64,000 nt of DNA from PALSA-612 sp963773055 (lineage in GTDB: Bacteria; Actinomycetota; Thermoleophilia; Gaiellales; Gaiellaceae): assembly GCA_963773055.1 (NCBI GenBank), contig CAVYZL010000002.1, positions 1 to 64,000 on the forward strand. The letters run 5' to 3'. Positions within the stretch are counted from its first letter, which is position 1, and every line of letters starts with the position of its first letter. Below the pieces are notes generated by a model. It saw nothing but the letters and a program-made list of their open reading frames with translations. It made no database searches and was not told the DNA's origin. Position numbers and translations under genes: made by a program. Shown here one piece after another: positions 32,962 to 42,782 of this stretch.

Positions 32962-33693
32962 ATGGATGGGTCCGCACCCACCGAGCGTGCCGCAGCAGCG
33001 CCGGATCCGGATCGTTTAACGGCCGCGGCGCGGGAAGCACGAAACGACGCGGCCCCGTTCGCGGTCGTCGCCGCGGGAATCCTCATCGTGCTGGCACTCG
33101 TGAGCAGGCACGCTCACTGGGACCTGCTGGGGCACCGGCTGTGGTGGATGTGGCTAGTCATTGCGGTTCCATACGTCTGTCTCGCCGCGACGTTGGTCTT
33201 GGGTTTGAGCCACCTCGTGCGGCGTGACCACAGGCGGGAGATCGTGATCGCGTTGCTCGCTCTCGTTTGGGTGTTCACCGTTCTGGGCGTCGTTGTCCTG
33301 GTCGCTTCATTGGTGGCTCACTCAGGCGTGCAGATGACGGGACGCCAGCTGCTGTTCGCCGGCGGCGCGGTGTGGTTGACCAACGTCGTCGCGTTCGGGC
33401 TTGCGTTCTGGGAGCTGGACTGTGGTGGTCCCCTTGCCCGTGCTCTCGAGACTGCACCCCGCAAGCCCGACTTCCAGTTCCCTCAGGACGAGAACGCTGA
33501 ACTTGCCCGGGATGGATGGGCGCCACGCCTGTGGGATTACTTCTACGTGTCCCTGACGAATGCGACCGCGTTCAGCCCGACCGACGCGATGCCGCTCACG
33601 CGCCCGGCCAAGGCGTTGATGGGCGCCGAGGCGACGCTGTCCGTCGTCACCGTTCTGCTTGTCGCCGCACGCGCCGTGAACATCCTCAAGTAG
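32962..33693 (+). CDS. Integral membrane protein of unknown function
   Basis: Intact, 243 residues, five helices: FAVVAAGILIVLALVSR, LWWMWLVIAVPYVCLAATLV, IVIALLALVWVFTVLGVVVL, LLFAGGAVWLTNVVAFGLAF and LSVVTVLLVAARAVNILK. A soluble loop (RKPDFQFPQDENAELARDGW) precedes DYFYVSLTNATAFSPTDAMP, a pore-loop-like segment seen in channel-like families. No family named with confidence. Four bases from the next gene, so probably co-transcribed with it. Confidence 0.6.
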   Translation: MDGSAPTERAAAAPDPDRLTAAAREARNDAAPFAVVAAGILIVLALVSRHAHWDLLGHRLWWMWLVIAVPYVCLAATLVLGLSHLVRRDHRREIVIALLALVWVFTVLGVVVLVASLVAHSGVQMTGRQLLFAGGAVWLTNVVAFGLAFWELDCGGPLARALETAPRKPDFQFPQDENAELARDGWAPRLWDYFYVSLTNATAFSPTDAMPLTRPAKALMGAEATLSVVTVLLVAARAVNILK

Positions 33694-33697
33694 CTCA

Positions 33698-34363
33698 ATG
33701 TCTACCCTCTCTTCTGTGCTGCCCTTGCCGGTCGAGCCAAAGCCACGGCTACGCGGAGTGACACATGCCGTCGCCTTCGTCGCCGTGCTGCCCCTCGGCG
33801 TGCTTCTTGGCCTCCATGCAAGCTCGTCGGTAGCCCGAGCCGCGGTGATCGCGTTCGCGGCCTCCGTCGCGATGATGTTCGGCGCGAGCGGCCTCTACCA
33901 CCGTGGCAACTGGTCGCACACTCCCCGTCGATGGCTGCGCACGATCGACCACGCGGGGATCTACGCGCTGATCGCGGGCACGTACACCGCATTCGGCCTG
34001 CTCGCCCTCGACGGCACCTGGCGCGTTGTCGTGCTCGCGATCGTCTGGTCCGGCGCAGCCCTCGCGATCGCGCTCAACGTCGTCTGGACGGGCTCGCCCA
34101 AGTGGCTCTCGGCGACAATCGCGCTTGCTCTCGGCTGGGTGGGAGTCGTCGTCCTGCCTCAGGCCATCAGCGTGGTCGGCGCCGGGGGTTTCAGCCTATT
34201 GCTTGCAGGCGGGATCGCGTACACGGTCGGCGCGATCGTGTTTGCGACGCGTCGGCCGAATCCGTTCCCGGCGACTTTTGGCTATCACGAGGTCTTCCAC
34301 GTGCTCGTGATCGCGGCCGTCGCGTGCCACTACACGGCTGTCGCGTTCTTCCTTCAGTCCTAG
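33698..34363 (+). CDS. Hemolysin III/TrhA family membrane protein
   Basis: Intact, 221 residues with seven helices, a PAQR-type fold. MMFGASGLYHRGNW and RTIDHAGIYALIAGTYTAFG hold the conserved Ser/His and Asp-His, and FGYHEVFHVLVIAAVACH the C-terminal zinc-site histidines. Family role is membrane homeostasis; hemolysis is historical. Start MSTLSSVLPLPVEPK follows the previous stop closely. Confidence 0.85.
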   Translation: MSTLSSVLPLPVEPKPRLRGVTHAVAFVAVLPLGVLLGLHASSSVARAAVIAFAASVAMMFGASGLYHRGNWSHTPRRWLRTIDHAGIYALIAGTYTAFGLLALDGTWRVVVLAIVWSGAALAIALNVVWTGSPKWLSATIALALGWVGVVVLPQAISVVGAGGFSLLLAGGIAYTVGAIVFATRRPNPFPATFGYHEVFHVLVIAAVACHYTAVAFFLQS

Positions 34364-34379
34364 CGCGGTTCGCGCGTAG

Positions 34380-34901
34380 TCAGCGGTGCCGCACGACGAC
34401 GTCAACTGCGAGCTCGGTCGGGACGTCGAGCGAGACGGCTACGAGACACGAATCCTCAGCTTCCCGGGCCAGCAGCAGGGCGCGCTGAGCGTCGCCCGCA
34501 TCGACTTCGACCGTCAGCTCGAGCTGCAGCCCGACGAAGCCGAAGCATCCGTCCGGGCGCTTGCCGGCAACGCCGTCCCCGGTCACGTTCAGCCCCTCGT
34601 ACGCGAGGTCGGCCCGCTCTGCGAGACCGGTGAACGTCACCGCGAGACACGATGCCGCGGCCGCCACGAAGAAGTCCTCGGGGCTCCACGTCGACGGATC
34701 CGTGCCCCGAAACTCCGGCGGCGAGGTGACCTCGATCGACTGCTTTCCGTGCACGCGGGCGACGACGCGCCGGCCGCCGATCCACTCCACGCCAACCGGG
34801 AAGTGGAACTCCTTGGGTCGGACGGTGGGAACGGCTGCCAATTGGGTGGTCATGGCCGCATGGTCGACTCTGCGCCCCGGGGTGGACATCGGCGGAATCA
34901 C
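34380..34901 (-). CDS. OsmC family peroxide-reducing protein
   Basis: Intact; 173 residues, or 157 if it starts at MTTQLAAVP (34853), the more usual length. SPPEFRGTDPSTWSPEDFFV and AAAASCLAVTFTGLAERADL contain the first catalytic Cys, and AREAEDSCLVAVSLDVP the second. It reduces organic hydroperoxides or acts in osmotic/oxidative stress. Convergent with the hemolysin III gene. Confidence 0.85.
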   Translation of the reverse strand: MIPPMSTPGRRVDHAAMTTQLAAVPTVRPKEFHFPVGVEWIGGRRVVARVHGKQSIEVTSPPEFRGTDPSTWSPEDFFVAAAASCLAVTFTGLAERADLAYEGLNVTGDGVAGKRPDGCFGFVGLQLELTVEVDAGDAQRALLLAREAEDSCLVAVSLDVPTELAVDVVVRHR

Positions 34902-34962
34902 GTAACCGGGCTGGGGAGATTTACGGAGACCGAACGGGGCGGCGAGTTCATACTAGAAGCGA

Positions 34963-35202
34963 ATGAGCAAGGGTTATGCCGAGGGCCCCGCGGCCGAGGC
35001 CGCCGAGGCTCGGAGAGACGCACTCGAGCGCGGCGAGCGAGCGACGACACGCGCACCCGAGCGATCCGCGGTCTACGGAGCGACGGCCGACGATCCCGAG
35101 CTCCACTTCCTGGGCTGGCTCGACGACGTCGACCCGGACGAGTTATTCGTCTCCGGCCAGGCTTGGGGCCTTTCGGTCGTCCGGCGTGCGGACGCGAGCT
35201 AG
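34963..35202 (+). CDS. Small hypothetical protein, 79 residues
   Basis: MSKGYAEGPAAEAAEARRDA is an Ala/Glu-rich helix; the acidic tail reads DDPELHFLGWLDDVDPDELF. No membrane segment or known domain. Two bases separate its stop from the next small gene, suggesting a pair. Confidence 0.4.
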   Translation: MSKGYAEGPAAEAAEARRDALERGERATTRAPERSAVYGATADDPELHFLGWLDDVDPDELFVSGQAWGLSVVRRADAS

Positions 35203-35204
35203 AC

Positions 35205-35420
35205 GTGGACGCCGCACGGGTAAGCCTGCTCCGTTGGCTTCGACAACAGCTGAGAGAGCCAGCGGCGATCCGCGAGCACCTCGAGGCCGCGGTCGAGAAC
35301 GACGATCCCGCTGAAGCGCGCCGGCTCCTGAGCGGGCTCCCATTCAGTGATCCTCAGCGCCGGTACGTCGAAGACGTGATCGCCGCATGGGAGCGCCAGA
35401 AGTCCGAGGCGAGGTACTAG
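35205..35420 (+). CDS. Small hypothetical helical protein, 71 residues
   Basis: GTG at 35205. Reads SLLRWLRQQLREPAAIREHL and ARRLLSGLPFSDPQRRYVED, mainly amphipathic helices. Ends 10 bp before the FAD oxidase. No family recognised; an intact frame with a stop in place makes it plausible. Confidence 0.45.
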   Translation: MDAARVSLLRWLRQQLREPAAIREHLEAAVENDDPAEARRLLSGLPFSDPQRRYVEDVIAAWERQKSEARY

Positions 35421-35430
35421 CGCCGCCGGC

Positions 35431-36903
35431 ATGGATCGCCGGACGTTCGTCCTCGGTTCGCTCGGCTTCGTGCTCGCCGGGGACGCCGTCGCGGGAGCGC
35501 GCGTGCGTGCGGGCGACCCGAGGCTCCGCGAGCTGGCCAACCACGTCAAGGGCCCGGTGATCGGCCGCTCGAGCCCGGCGTACGCGAAGGCGCACGTGCT
35601 GTTCAACGAGCGGTTCGACGGGATCCGGCCGCTCGCGGTCGTCAGGCCGGCGAACGTCGCCGATGTCCGCGAGGCGATCCTCTGGGCGCGGAAGTACGGC
35701 ATCCGGATCCGCGCGCGTTCCGGCGGCCACAGCTATGCGGGGTACTCGACGGCCGAGAATGGCCTCGTCGTCGATCTCGCTTCGCTCGCCGGGATCTCCG
35801 TCCAGCGCGCGGCGCGCACCGCGTCGGTCGGCCCGGGCGCGAGGCTGATCGACGTGTACGAGCGCCTCGCGCGCGCCGGCACGACGATTCCGGCCGGCTC
35901 GTGCCCGACGGTGGCCGTCGGCGGGCTCGCGCAGGGCGGCGGCGTCGGCTTCGCCTCGCGCAAGCTCGGGACGACCTCTGACAACGTCCTCGCGCTCCAG
36001 GTCGTGACCGCGGACGGACGCATCCTCAACTGCGACCCGCACCACCACGCGGATCTCTACTGGGCATGCCGAGGCGGCGGCGGGGGCAACTTCGGCATCG
36101 CGACGAGCTTCCGCTTCCGGATCCATCCGGTGAGCCAGGCTTCGCACTTCGTCCTCACGTGGCCGTGGTCGTCGATGAAGGACGTCGTTGCGGCATGGCA
36201 GCAATTCGCGCCGCATGCGCCGGACGGCCTGTTCTCGATCTGCCGGCTGGCGACGGGCGCCACGCAGCCGACCGTGCAGTCGTTCGGCCAGTTCTTCGGC
36301 TCCGAGGCGAAGCTGACGCAGCTGCTCGAGCCGCTCCGCGACGTCTCCGGCGCGAGCTTGTCGACCGGCACATCCGGGTACCTCGACCTGATGGAGCGCT
36401 GGGCAGGTTGCAAGACGATCGGCTTCGACGAGTGCCACCTGGCGCCGCGCGGGTCGCTGCCGCGAGCCCGGTTCGCTGCCAAGTCGGACTATGTCGCAAA
36501 GCGGCTCCCGGCGGCCGGCATCGCGACGCTTCGCACCTGGATCGAGAAGCGCCAGGGGCACGGCGGCGGAGCGGCGCTCATCGACTCCTACGGCGGCGCC
36601 ATCAACCGCGTCCCGCCCGGCGCGACCGCGTTCGTCCACCGTGACCAGCTGTTCTCGATCCAGTACTACGCGGCGATCGGAGACGCGTCCGGGGACGCCC
36701 CCGCGCTCACGTGGCTGCGCGGTTTTCGCGCGGCGATGCAGCCGTACGCCTCGGGCGAGGCGTATCAGAACTACATCGACTCCGATCTCACCGGCTGGGA
36801 AGACGCGTATTACGGGGCGAACTACCCGCGGCTACAGCGCGTGAAGAAGAAGTACGACCCGGACAACGTCTTCCGCTTCCGCCAGAGCATCCGCCCCGGG
36901 TGA
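35431..36903 (+). CDS. BBE-type FAD-binding oxidoreductase
   Basis: Intact, 490 residues. The N-terminus RRTFVLGSLGFVLAGDAVAG looks like a short Tat or Sec leader. VVRPANVADVREAILWARKY and RARSGGHSYAGYST form the PF01565 FAD domain; the His is the usual covalent FAD site. VGGLAQGGGVGFASRKLGTT and CRGGGGGNFGIATSFRFRIH follow. The C-terminal BBE domain reads YIDSDLTGWEDAYYGANYPR and KKYDPDNVFRF. Oxidises an alcohol, sugar or related group outside the membrane. Its stop overlaps the next start as GTGA. Confidence 0.85.
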   Translation: MDRRTFVLGSLGFVLAGDAVAGARVRAGDPRLRELANHVKGPVIGRSSPAYAKAHVLFNERFDGIRPLAVVRPANVADVREAILWARKYGIRIRARSGGHSYAGYSTAENGLVVDLASLAGISVQRAARTASVGPGARLIDVYERLARAGTTIPAGSCPTVAVGGLAQGGGVGFASRKLGTTSDNVLALQVVTADGRILNCDPHHHADLYWACRGGGGGNFGIATSFRFRIHPVSQASHFVLTWPWSSMKDVVAAWQQFAPHAPDGLFSICRLATGATQPTVQSFGQFFGSEAKLTQLLEPLRDVSGASLSTGTSGYLDLMERWAGCKTIGFDECHLAPRGSLPRARFAAKSDYVAKRLPAAGIATLRTWIEKRQGHGGGAALIDSYGGAINRVPPGATAFVHRDQLFSIQYYAAIGDASGDAPALTWLRGFRAAMQPYASGEAYQNYIDSDLTGWEDAYYGANYPRLQRVKKKYDPDNVFRFRQSIRPG

Positions 36904-37976
36904 CAAGCGAGACGACCGAAGGCGCGGATGTCGCCAGGCGCCACGGCATTCGTGGCGTATACGACATCATCCGGCGCGCGATCGGGAACGCGCTCTCGGA
37001 CCGCGTCACGAGCCTCGGCGCGGCAGTCGCTTATTACTGCTTCCTCGCGATCCCGTCCGCCCTGCTCATCACCGCCGGCGTCTTCAGCCTCACGGCCGGG
37101 CAAAACGCGGTCGGGACGATCACCGACCGCCTGGACAGAATCGTCCCGGACGAGGCGATCGCACTCGTCAACGACAGCCTCACGCGCCTGACGACGAACC
37201 AGGGCACGGGGATCGCACTCGTCGTCGTCGGCGCGGTGCTTGCCCTATGGTCGTTGACCGGGGCGGCGCAGAACATCATGTGGGCGCTCAACCGCGCGCA
37301 TCGCCGCGAGGAGACGCGTGGCTTCGTCCTGCGGCGGCTGACCGCGCTCGCGATCGTCCTCGTCACGTTCGTCGCGTTCGCGCTCGTCCTCATCCTGCTC
37401 GTCCTCGGCCCGTACGTGTCGGACTGGATCGGCGACGCGGTTGGCGAGCCGAACGCGGTCCACACCGCATGGTGGACGGCCCAGTGGCCCATTCTCGCTG
37501 CCGGTCTCCTCGTGGCCTTCGCGACTGTCCTCCACTTCGGGCCGGCGCCGCCGCGACCGCGCTTCCGCATCGTCACGATCGGTGCGACGACGACGCTCGT
37601 GATCTGGGTGGCAGGTTCGGCGGCTTTCTCCTTCTACGTGAGCCGCTTCGGTTCGTACAACAAGGCCTGGGGATCGCTGTCGACGGTCGTCATCACGTTG
37701 ATCTGGCTCTGGCTGTCGAGCGTCGCGCTGCTCTTCGGCGCGGAGATCGACGCCGAGATCGAGCGCGAGCAGCGGCGACCGCTGAGCCGCCGACTCGCTG
37801 CGGCTCGTCGTCGGCATGCGCGCGGGAGCCGTTCGGCAGGATCGACGGCACCTCCTCCTTGGCCGGATCGCGTCCTCGCACGAACACGTCGATCAGCGTC
37901 GCGACCACGGCCGCGAACGGCGTCGCGAGCGGCACGATCGCAGGCCCGAGCGCGAGGCCGAAGGCGGACACCGTGA
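36900..37976 (+). CDS. YihY/BrkB family membrane protein
   Basis: GTG start overlapping the FAD oxidase stop. DRVTSLGAAVAYYCFLAIPS is the family signature, then NQGTGIALVVVGAVLALWSL and MWALNRAHRREETRGFVLRR. Helices follow at TFVAFALVLILLVLGPYVSD, AAGLLVAFATVLHFGP and TTLVIWVAGSAAFSFYVSRF, and AWGSLSTVVITLIWLWLSSV closes the core. Up to GAEIDAEIEREQ the protein is normal. The Arg-rich tail past about 37800 is antisense to AI-2E and probably reflects a frame change that hid the true stop. Confidence 0.75.
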   Translation: MTSETTEGADVARRHGIRGVYDIIRRAIGNALSDRVTSLGAAVAYYCFLAIPSALLITAGVFSLTAGQNAVGTITDRLDRIVPDEAIALVNDSLTRLTTNQGTGIALVVVGAVLALWSLTGAAQNIMWALNRAHRREETRGFVLRRLTALAIVLVTFVAFALVLILLVLGPYVSDWIGDAVGEPNAVHTAWWTAQWPILAAGLLVAFATVLHFGPAPPRPRFRIVTIGATTTLVIWVAGSAAFSFYVSRFGSYNKAWGSLSTVVITLIWLWLSSVALLFGAEIDAEIEREQRRPLSRRLAAARRRHARGSRSAGSTAPPPWPDRVLARTRRSASRPRPRTASRAARSQARARGRRRTP

Positions 37977-38889
37977 CGAGGATGACGAGCGGCGCGAGGC
38001 CGACGGCGTGCCCCATCACCCGCGGGTTGATGACGTAGTCCTGGAAGACGCGAAGCCCGTAGACGGCGACAGCCGCCAGTGCCGCGTGCTGCCACGAGAC
38101 CGTGAGGCCGACGAGGACCGCGGCTAGCCCGGCGGCAAGCGGTCCAATCACAGGGACGATCTCGACGAGGCCACAGAAGACCCCGAGCAGGAGCCAGAAG
38201 GGCAGGCCGATCTGCCAGAACGCGAGCGAGAGCACCGTGCTCACGAACGCGATCATCAGCAGCATCCGGCGGACGTAGGCGCCGAGCTTCGCATCGACGA
38301 GGAGCCACGTCTCGTGGACGACACGCCGCTTCGAGCGCGGGACCATCGCGAACACGACCGTCTCGGCCCGCTCGCGGTCGAAGATCCAGTACGCGGCGAT
38401 CGCGAAGACGAAGAAGACCCCCACGAGGATCTCGATCGCCTTCCGGCTGAGCTCGAGCGCGGGCGTGAGCGCGCTCGTGAACGACTGCGTCCCCTCGAGC
38501 CGTCGCTGGACGGCCGTGAGGATCTCGTGCCGGATCCCATGCGAGTTGCGCGCCGCCTGCGCGAGCTCCTCCTTCGTCGTCGGCACGGGCCCGAGCGCCT
38601 CCTGCGTCTGGTGGAGCGCGGTCGGCACGAGGAGCCAGACGAGCAACGCGACCACGCCCAGGAACGCTGCGTAGTGGAGCAGGACGCCGACGCCTCGCGG
38701 CACGCGGTAGCGGTGCAGAGCCTCCACGCCGGGGCGCATCGCGGCCGCGAGGATGATCCCCACGAAGATCAGGCTGATCAGCAGCCGAAGCTTCCAGAGC
38801 GCGAGCGCGCCGACGACGACGGCGACCGCCACTGCCGTGACGACGAACGCCTCACGCGCCCGCTGCCCGAGATCGGGTTGACCACGCAC
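37693..38889 (-). CDS. AI-2E family transporter
   Basis: Helices include AVAVAVVVGALALWKLRLLI, VGVLLHYAAFLGVVALLVWL and LVGVFFVFAIAAYWIFDRER. The family core GLPFWLLLGVFCGLVEIVPV and IGPLAAGLAAVLVGLTVSWQ follows, then YVINPRVMGHAVGLAPLVIL. About 370 residues fit the family; the Arg-rich end after about 37800 is probably a frame artefact, as in the convergent YihY gene. Pore-type exporter; substrate unknown. Confidence 0.8.
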   Translation of the reverse strand: MRGQPDLGQRAREAFVVTAVAVAVVVGALALWKLRLLISLIFVGIILAAAMRPGVEALHRYRVPRGVGVLLHYAAFLGVVALLVWLLVPTALHQTQEALGPVPTTKEELAQAARNSHGIRHEILTAVQRRLEGTQSFTSALTPALELSRKAIEILVGVFFVFAIAAYWIFDRERAETVVFAMVPRSKRRVVHETWLLVDAKLGAYVRRMLLMIAFVSTVLSLAFWQIGLPFWLLLGVFCGLVEIVPVIGPLAAGLAAVLVGLTVSWQHAALAAVAVYGLRVFQDYVINPRVMGHAVGLAPLVILVTVSAFGLALGPAIVPLATPFAAVVATLIDVFVRGRDPAKEEVPSILPNGSRAHADDEPQRVGGSAVAAARARSRRRSPRRRAARRSTARARST

Positions 38890-38928
38890 GTCGGGCAGAT
38901 ACCCGCAGACACGAAGAACAACGCCTGT

Positions 38929-40540
38929 CTACGTGCGAACTAGGGTGATCCAAGCGTCCAGGTGAAGCGGGTGACGTGTCTCGCTTGGCGCGATACCGCC
39001 AGGTCGAAGGCCGCGCCGGACAAAGAGCGTGGGGCAATCGGCCGCCGTGGCGACGGCCGCCCGTGCGGCGCCGATTCCTTCCGTTCGCCAGCGGTCGGAG
39101 AGGCCGATCACGAGCAGCCGCGCGTCCGCTGCAGCTTCGAGGAGGCCGTCCTGTCCAGCGGGCACGAGGACTGGCTCGGTGACGATGCCGACCAACTGCT
39201 GGACGAGTAGCGACGCGCGAGCGAGTAGCCGGCTGGCATCGCGGCGGCCCCGGTCGTCATCCGCCTCGGTTCCGACCAGCCGCAACGTGGTTGCCAGCGA
39301 CCTGGCAAGCCAGGCGGCAAGCTCGGTGGCAGACCAGTCGTGATCGGCGCCGCCGAACGGTGTGATGATCGGACCCGTCGAGTCCGGGCCGATCCTTCCC
39401 GCCAGCAGGGCGACGTCGCACGGCGCTTGCTCGAGTGGGACCGTCAGTTCGTCGGGGAGGCCCGGGCTCTCGAGCAGGTCGTCCGCGACAGGAAGGAGCA
39501 GAAGGCTCGAGTCGTACTGGGTCGCAAGCAGGACGGCTTCGGGGCCTGGTTCACGTGTCGTGTACGCGGCGACGCGTGATGACACGCCTCGCTCCTCGAG
39601 GAGCCTGCGCGTCTCCGCCAACTCGGCGGTTGCCGCGTCGAGTCGATCCTGACTCCCGAGGAGTCGGGCGAGGATGAGCTCGCGCGCGTGGTTCGCGGGC
39701 CAATGGCTCTGCGATCGCGAGCAGTCCGTCGAGCGTATCGCTCTCGCCGATCGACACCGTGATCGATCCGCGAGCCTGAGGACTGATGTCCTCAGCGGGC
39801 AGACCCGTCGGTAACAGCGCGGCGTCATGTCGGAGGATCGCATGCTCGAGCTGTTGGATCGCGGGGCCGGGCTCGATGCCGAGCTCGTCGACGAGCAGGG
39901 TCCTGGTCTCCCGATACACGCCGAGCGCCTCTGTCTGTCGACCGGAGCCGTACAGCGCCAGCATCAGCTGCGCGCGCAGCCCCTCGCGATAGGGGTGCTC
40001 TCGAGTAAGCGACTCCAGTTCCGCGACAAGCTCAGCTCGCTGGCCGAGCGCGAGGTCGGCGTCGATGCGCCGCTCAATGGCGATCAGGCGAAGCTCCTCG
40101 AGGCGGCGGATCTCTGCTTCCGCAAACTGCTCGCGCCGCAGGTCGGCGAGAGCGGGTCCGCGCCAGAGGCCAAGAGCCTCTTGGAGGATCCGCGCTGCGT
40201 TCTCAGGCGCCGCGGTTTGCGCATCGGCGAGGAGCTGCTCGAAGCGGAGGAGGTCGAGCCGGTCCGGCTCGACCCTGATCAGGTAGCCGCGCTCTCGCGT
40301 CTCGATCGGGTCTGCAGGCGCTAGCGCCTTCCTCAGCTGGGAGACGTGGTACTGGAGCGCGTTGCTTGCCGCGCGAGGAGGCTCCGCGCCCCAGAGCTCG
40401 TCGATCAACCGATCCGTCGAGACGACCTCGTTGGCCGAGGCGAGCAGCAGGACGAGCAGCGCCCGTAGTCTCGACCCTCTCAGCGTGACGGGACGATCTC
40501 CGTCGACGACTTCGAGCGGCCCAAGGATCCGGAACTCCAT
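38929..40540 (-). CDS. SARP-type regulator with BTAD and Usp-like C-terminus (frameshifted)
   Basis: The winged-helix DNA-binding domain (MEFRILGPLEVVDGDRPVTL, VSTDRLIDELWGAEPP, ALQYHVSQLRKAL) and the bacterial transcriptional activation domain (LDLLRFEQLLADAQTA, HPYREGLRAQLMLALYGSGR, TRTLLVDELGIEPGPAIQQL) are in one frame. One frame change near 39690 joins a C-terminal region (ELILARLLGSQDRLDAATAE, APCDVALLAGRIGPDSTGPI, ARASLLVQQLVGIVTEPVLV, PTLFVRRGLRPGG) with a universal-stress/nucleotide-binding flavour. About 530 residues. Divergent from a Ser/Thr kinase; compare AfsK-AfsR and PknH-EmbR. Operator-like repeats lie between them. Confidence 0.8.
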
Positions 40541-40574
40541 GCCTGGCTTCGCACCCGACCGTACCAGGCTTGTC

Positions 40575-40606
40575 GGCTCAGTACGGCCTCAGCGTGGCCT
40601 CAGCGA
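40575..40606. promoter_or_regulatory. Putative SARP operator upstream of the kinase
   Basis: Three CTCAG units start at 40577, 40588 and 40599, exactly 11 bp apart, inside the 102-bp gap between the SARP and kinase genes. TAGGAT at 40623-40628 is a possible -10 box 17 bp past the last unit, placing that unit at -35. Direct repeats at one helical turn are the known SARP binding geometry. Confidence 0.6.
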
Positions 40607-40642
40607 CCGGCAGAAGCCCGCGTAGGATCCTGCGAGACGCCG

Positions 40643-42587
40643 ATGACCGAGTTGCTAACCGCCACTGGCACTGACTTCGTCGGCTACCGGATCGAGGAAT
40701 TGATCGGCCGGGGCGGCATGGGTGTGGTGTATCGCGCCTACGACCTGCGGCTCAGGCGGACCGTGGCGCTCAAGCTCATCGCGCCCGAGTTCGCGGTCGA
40801 CGAACGCTTTCGAGAGCGTTTCGCCAGAGAGACAGAGCTCGCGATGTCACTGGAGCATCCGAACGTCGTGCCGATCTACGACGCCGGCGACGTCGACGGC
40901 CGCATCTACCTGGCCATGCGCCTTGTCGGCGGAACCGACCTGCGCAAACTGCTGCTCGCCGAGGGCGCGCTCGAGCCGGCCCGGGCGCTCGCTATCTGCC
41001 GCCAGGTTGCGAGCGCGCTGGACGCTGCCTTTGCGAAGGGTCTCGTGCACCGGGACGTCAAGCCCTCCAACGTGCTGCTGGACGAGAACGACCACGTCTA
41101 TCTCGCCGACTTCGGGCTGACGCGGCGGCTCGACGCGCCTCGGAGCGGCCGCGATACGACGATCGACTCCGTCGGGACACCCGCCTACCTCGCCCCGGAG
41201 CAAATCGAGTCGAAAGAGGTCGACGGCAGGACCGACCTCTACTCGCTCGGGTGCATGCTCTTCGAGTGCCTCACCGGCGCGCCGCCCTTCGCCCGCGGTT
41301 CACGGCTGGAAACCGCGTGGGCGCATCTGGAGGAGGAGCCGCCGAGCGGGCATGCACTCGTCCCCACGCTCCCCGAGGCGATCGATCCGGTGGTACGTCA
41401 GGGCACTCGCCAAGGAGCCGGACGACCGCTATCCAACGTGCACAGCGCTGATCTCCGCGGCCGAGCACGCGCTCGGGTTAGTGCGTTCGACGCCGCTCCA
41501 TCGTCGCACGTCGGTGCTGCTCGTTGCGGCGATCATGCTCATGGTCGTCTGCCGCCGCAACGGTCGCAGCCGCTCTCGCGCACCGACGGTCACGGCAAGG
41601 CCGCGGCACCGCTATTCGCCCGAGCGGACTCCTTGGCCCGCATCGATCCCGCGACGAACAAGGTCAGCGCCGTCATCGACGTCGGGGCTACATCCCGTCG
41701 TAGCAGCGGCAGGCGGGCACAGCGTCTGGGTCTACAACAAGACGGCGCAACGATCTCCGAGATCGACGCCGACACGAATCGCGTCCTGAAGACGACGACG
41801 ATCTCCGGCTTCACACCCGCCCAGTGCTGCAGCCTGTTCGCGGGGCCGGTGCTCGCTGCGGACGCGTCCGGCGCATGGTTCGTCAACGGAGAGGTGAACG
41901 ATGAGCCTCGACTCACGCACGTGCTTGCCGGTGGGGGGAGCAAGCGCGAGTACCCGCTCGACTTCACGCCCACGGGCGTCGCGGCTGGCAAGGGCGACGT
42001 CTGGGTCGTCGGCCACCGCGGGCGCGACTACCAGGTGGTACGGATCGATCCGTCCACGGGCCGTATGACTGCGAGGACGACGGTTCCCCGCCCGCTCGAG
42101 GGTCGACTCGATCGCCTTCGGCTACGGCGCCGTGTGGGCCATGAGCTCGTCGACTGCGACGCTCTACCGGATCGATCCTCGCTCGGCCCGCCGGACGGGG
42201 AGTGTCGTGGTCGGCAGCCCGCGTGCGACCAGGCCCGAGATCATGCCTCGGGGAGGTGAAATCTGGGTCAGATCGACCGGTGGCGGCGGGACGGTCTTCG
42301 GCGTTGACCCTTCTACGCTGACATCCCACTTTGTGTTCCAGGGCGGCGGCCCGCCCGACTGGGGCGAAGACCGGGGGGATCTCGGTGCGCTCTGGTGGTA
42401 CGACTGGCCGAGCGGCACGGTGGACCGGCAGGAGGTGGCGAACGGGCCCATCCGCACCATCCAGGTCACGGAGTCCCCGCCCCAGGCCGCGGGCGGTCCA
42501 TGCCTCACCTCGATCACGATTGGCTCGGAAAGTCTCTGGGTGACGGCGGCCGCAGGCACACCGAACGGGGGTCCTTGCATTCGGTAG
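40643..42587 (+). CDS. Ser/Thr protein kinase with C-terminal propeller (frameshifted)
   Basis: The kinase domain has YRIEELIGRGGMGVVYRAYD (Gly loop), VALKLIAPEFAVDERF (ATP Lys), GLVHRDVKPSNVLL (catalytic loop), DFGLTRRLD and GTPAYLAPEQIES. The first 250 residues are in one frame. A membrane helix near 41510-41550 (SVLLVAAIMLMVV) separates it from an extracellular YVTN/NHL-like propeller (ARIDPATNKVSAVIDVG, NGPIRTIQVTESPPQAAGG, SESLWVTAAAGTPNGG). Frame changes near 41400, 41690 and 42105. Resembles PknD- and AfsK-type sensors and is paired with the SARP gene. Confidence 0.8.
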
Positions 42588-42782
42588 CAGCTAGCTCCAG
42601 GCGCGGCCGCCCTCAGCACGACCTCAGTCCTCCCTCAGTCCCAGAGCAGCAGCCTCTTCCTCGAAGATCGAGATCAATCGAGAGGGGCAGCGATGAGCAC
42701 GAAGCTCTGGATACTGGCGGCTCTCCTGGTAGCAGCGACCATCGTGACTGGAGTCGCGCCGGCCAACCCCGCCGCCGCGAAG
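42413..42782 (+). repeat. Direct duplication, copy 1 (kinase end, operator, signal peptide)
   Basis: Covers the last ~58 codons of the kinase, the 105-bp intergenic region with three CTCAG units, and the signal-peptide codons of the next gene. Very similar to 44835-45199, with scattered substitutions and small gaps. Confidence 0.8.
42610..42641 (+). promoter_or_regulatory. Putative SARP operator upstream of the BNR-repeat gene
   Basis: CTCAG units begin at 42612, 42623 and 42634, spaced 11 and 11 bp. The last ends 55 bp before the ATG at 42693. Same geometry as the array in front of the kinase. No convincing -10 seen. Confidence 0.55.

Noticed and set aside
35344..36639. 431-residue minus-strand frame opposite the FAD oxidase
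   Set aside because: Arg- and Ala-rich shadow; the plus strand encodes an intact BBE oxidase.
38314..38943. 209-residue plus-strand frame opposite the AI-2E gene
   Set aside because: Charged low-complexity translation typical of an antisense frame to membrane helices.
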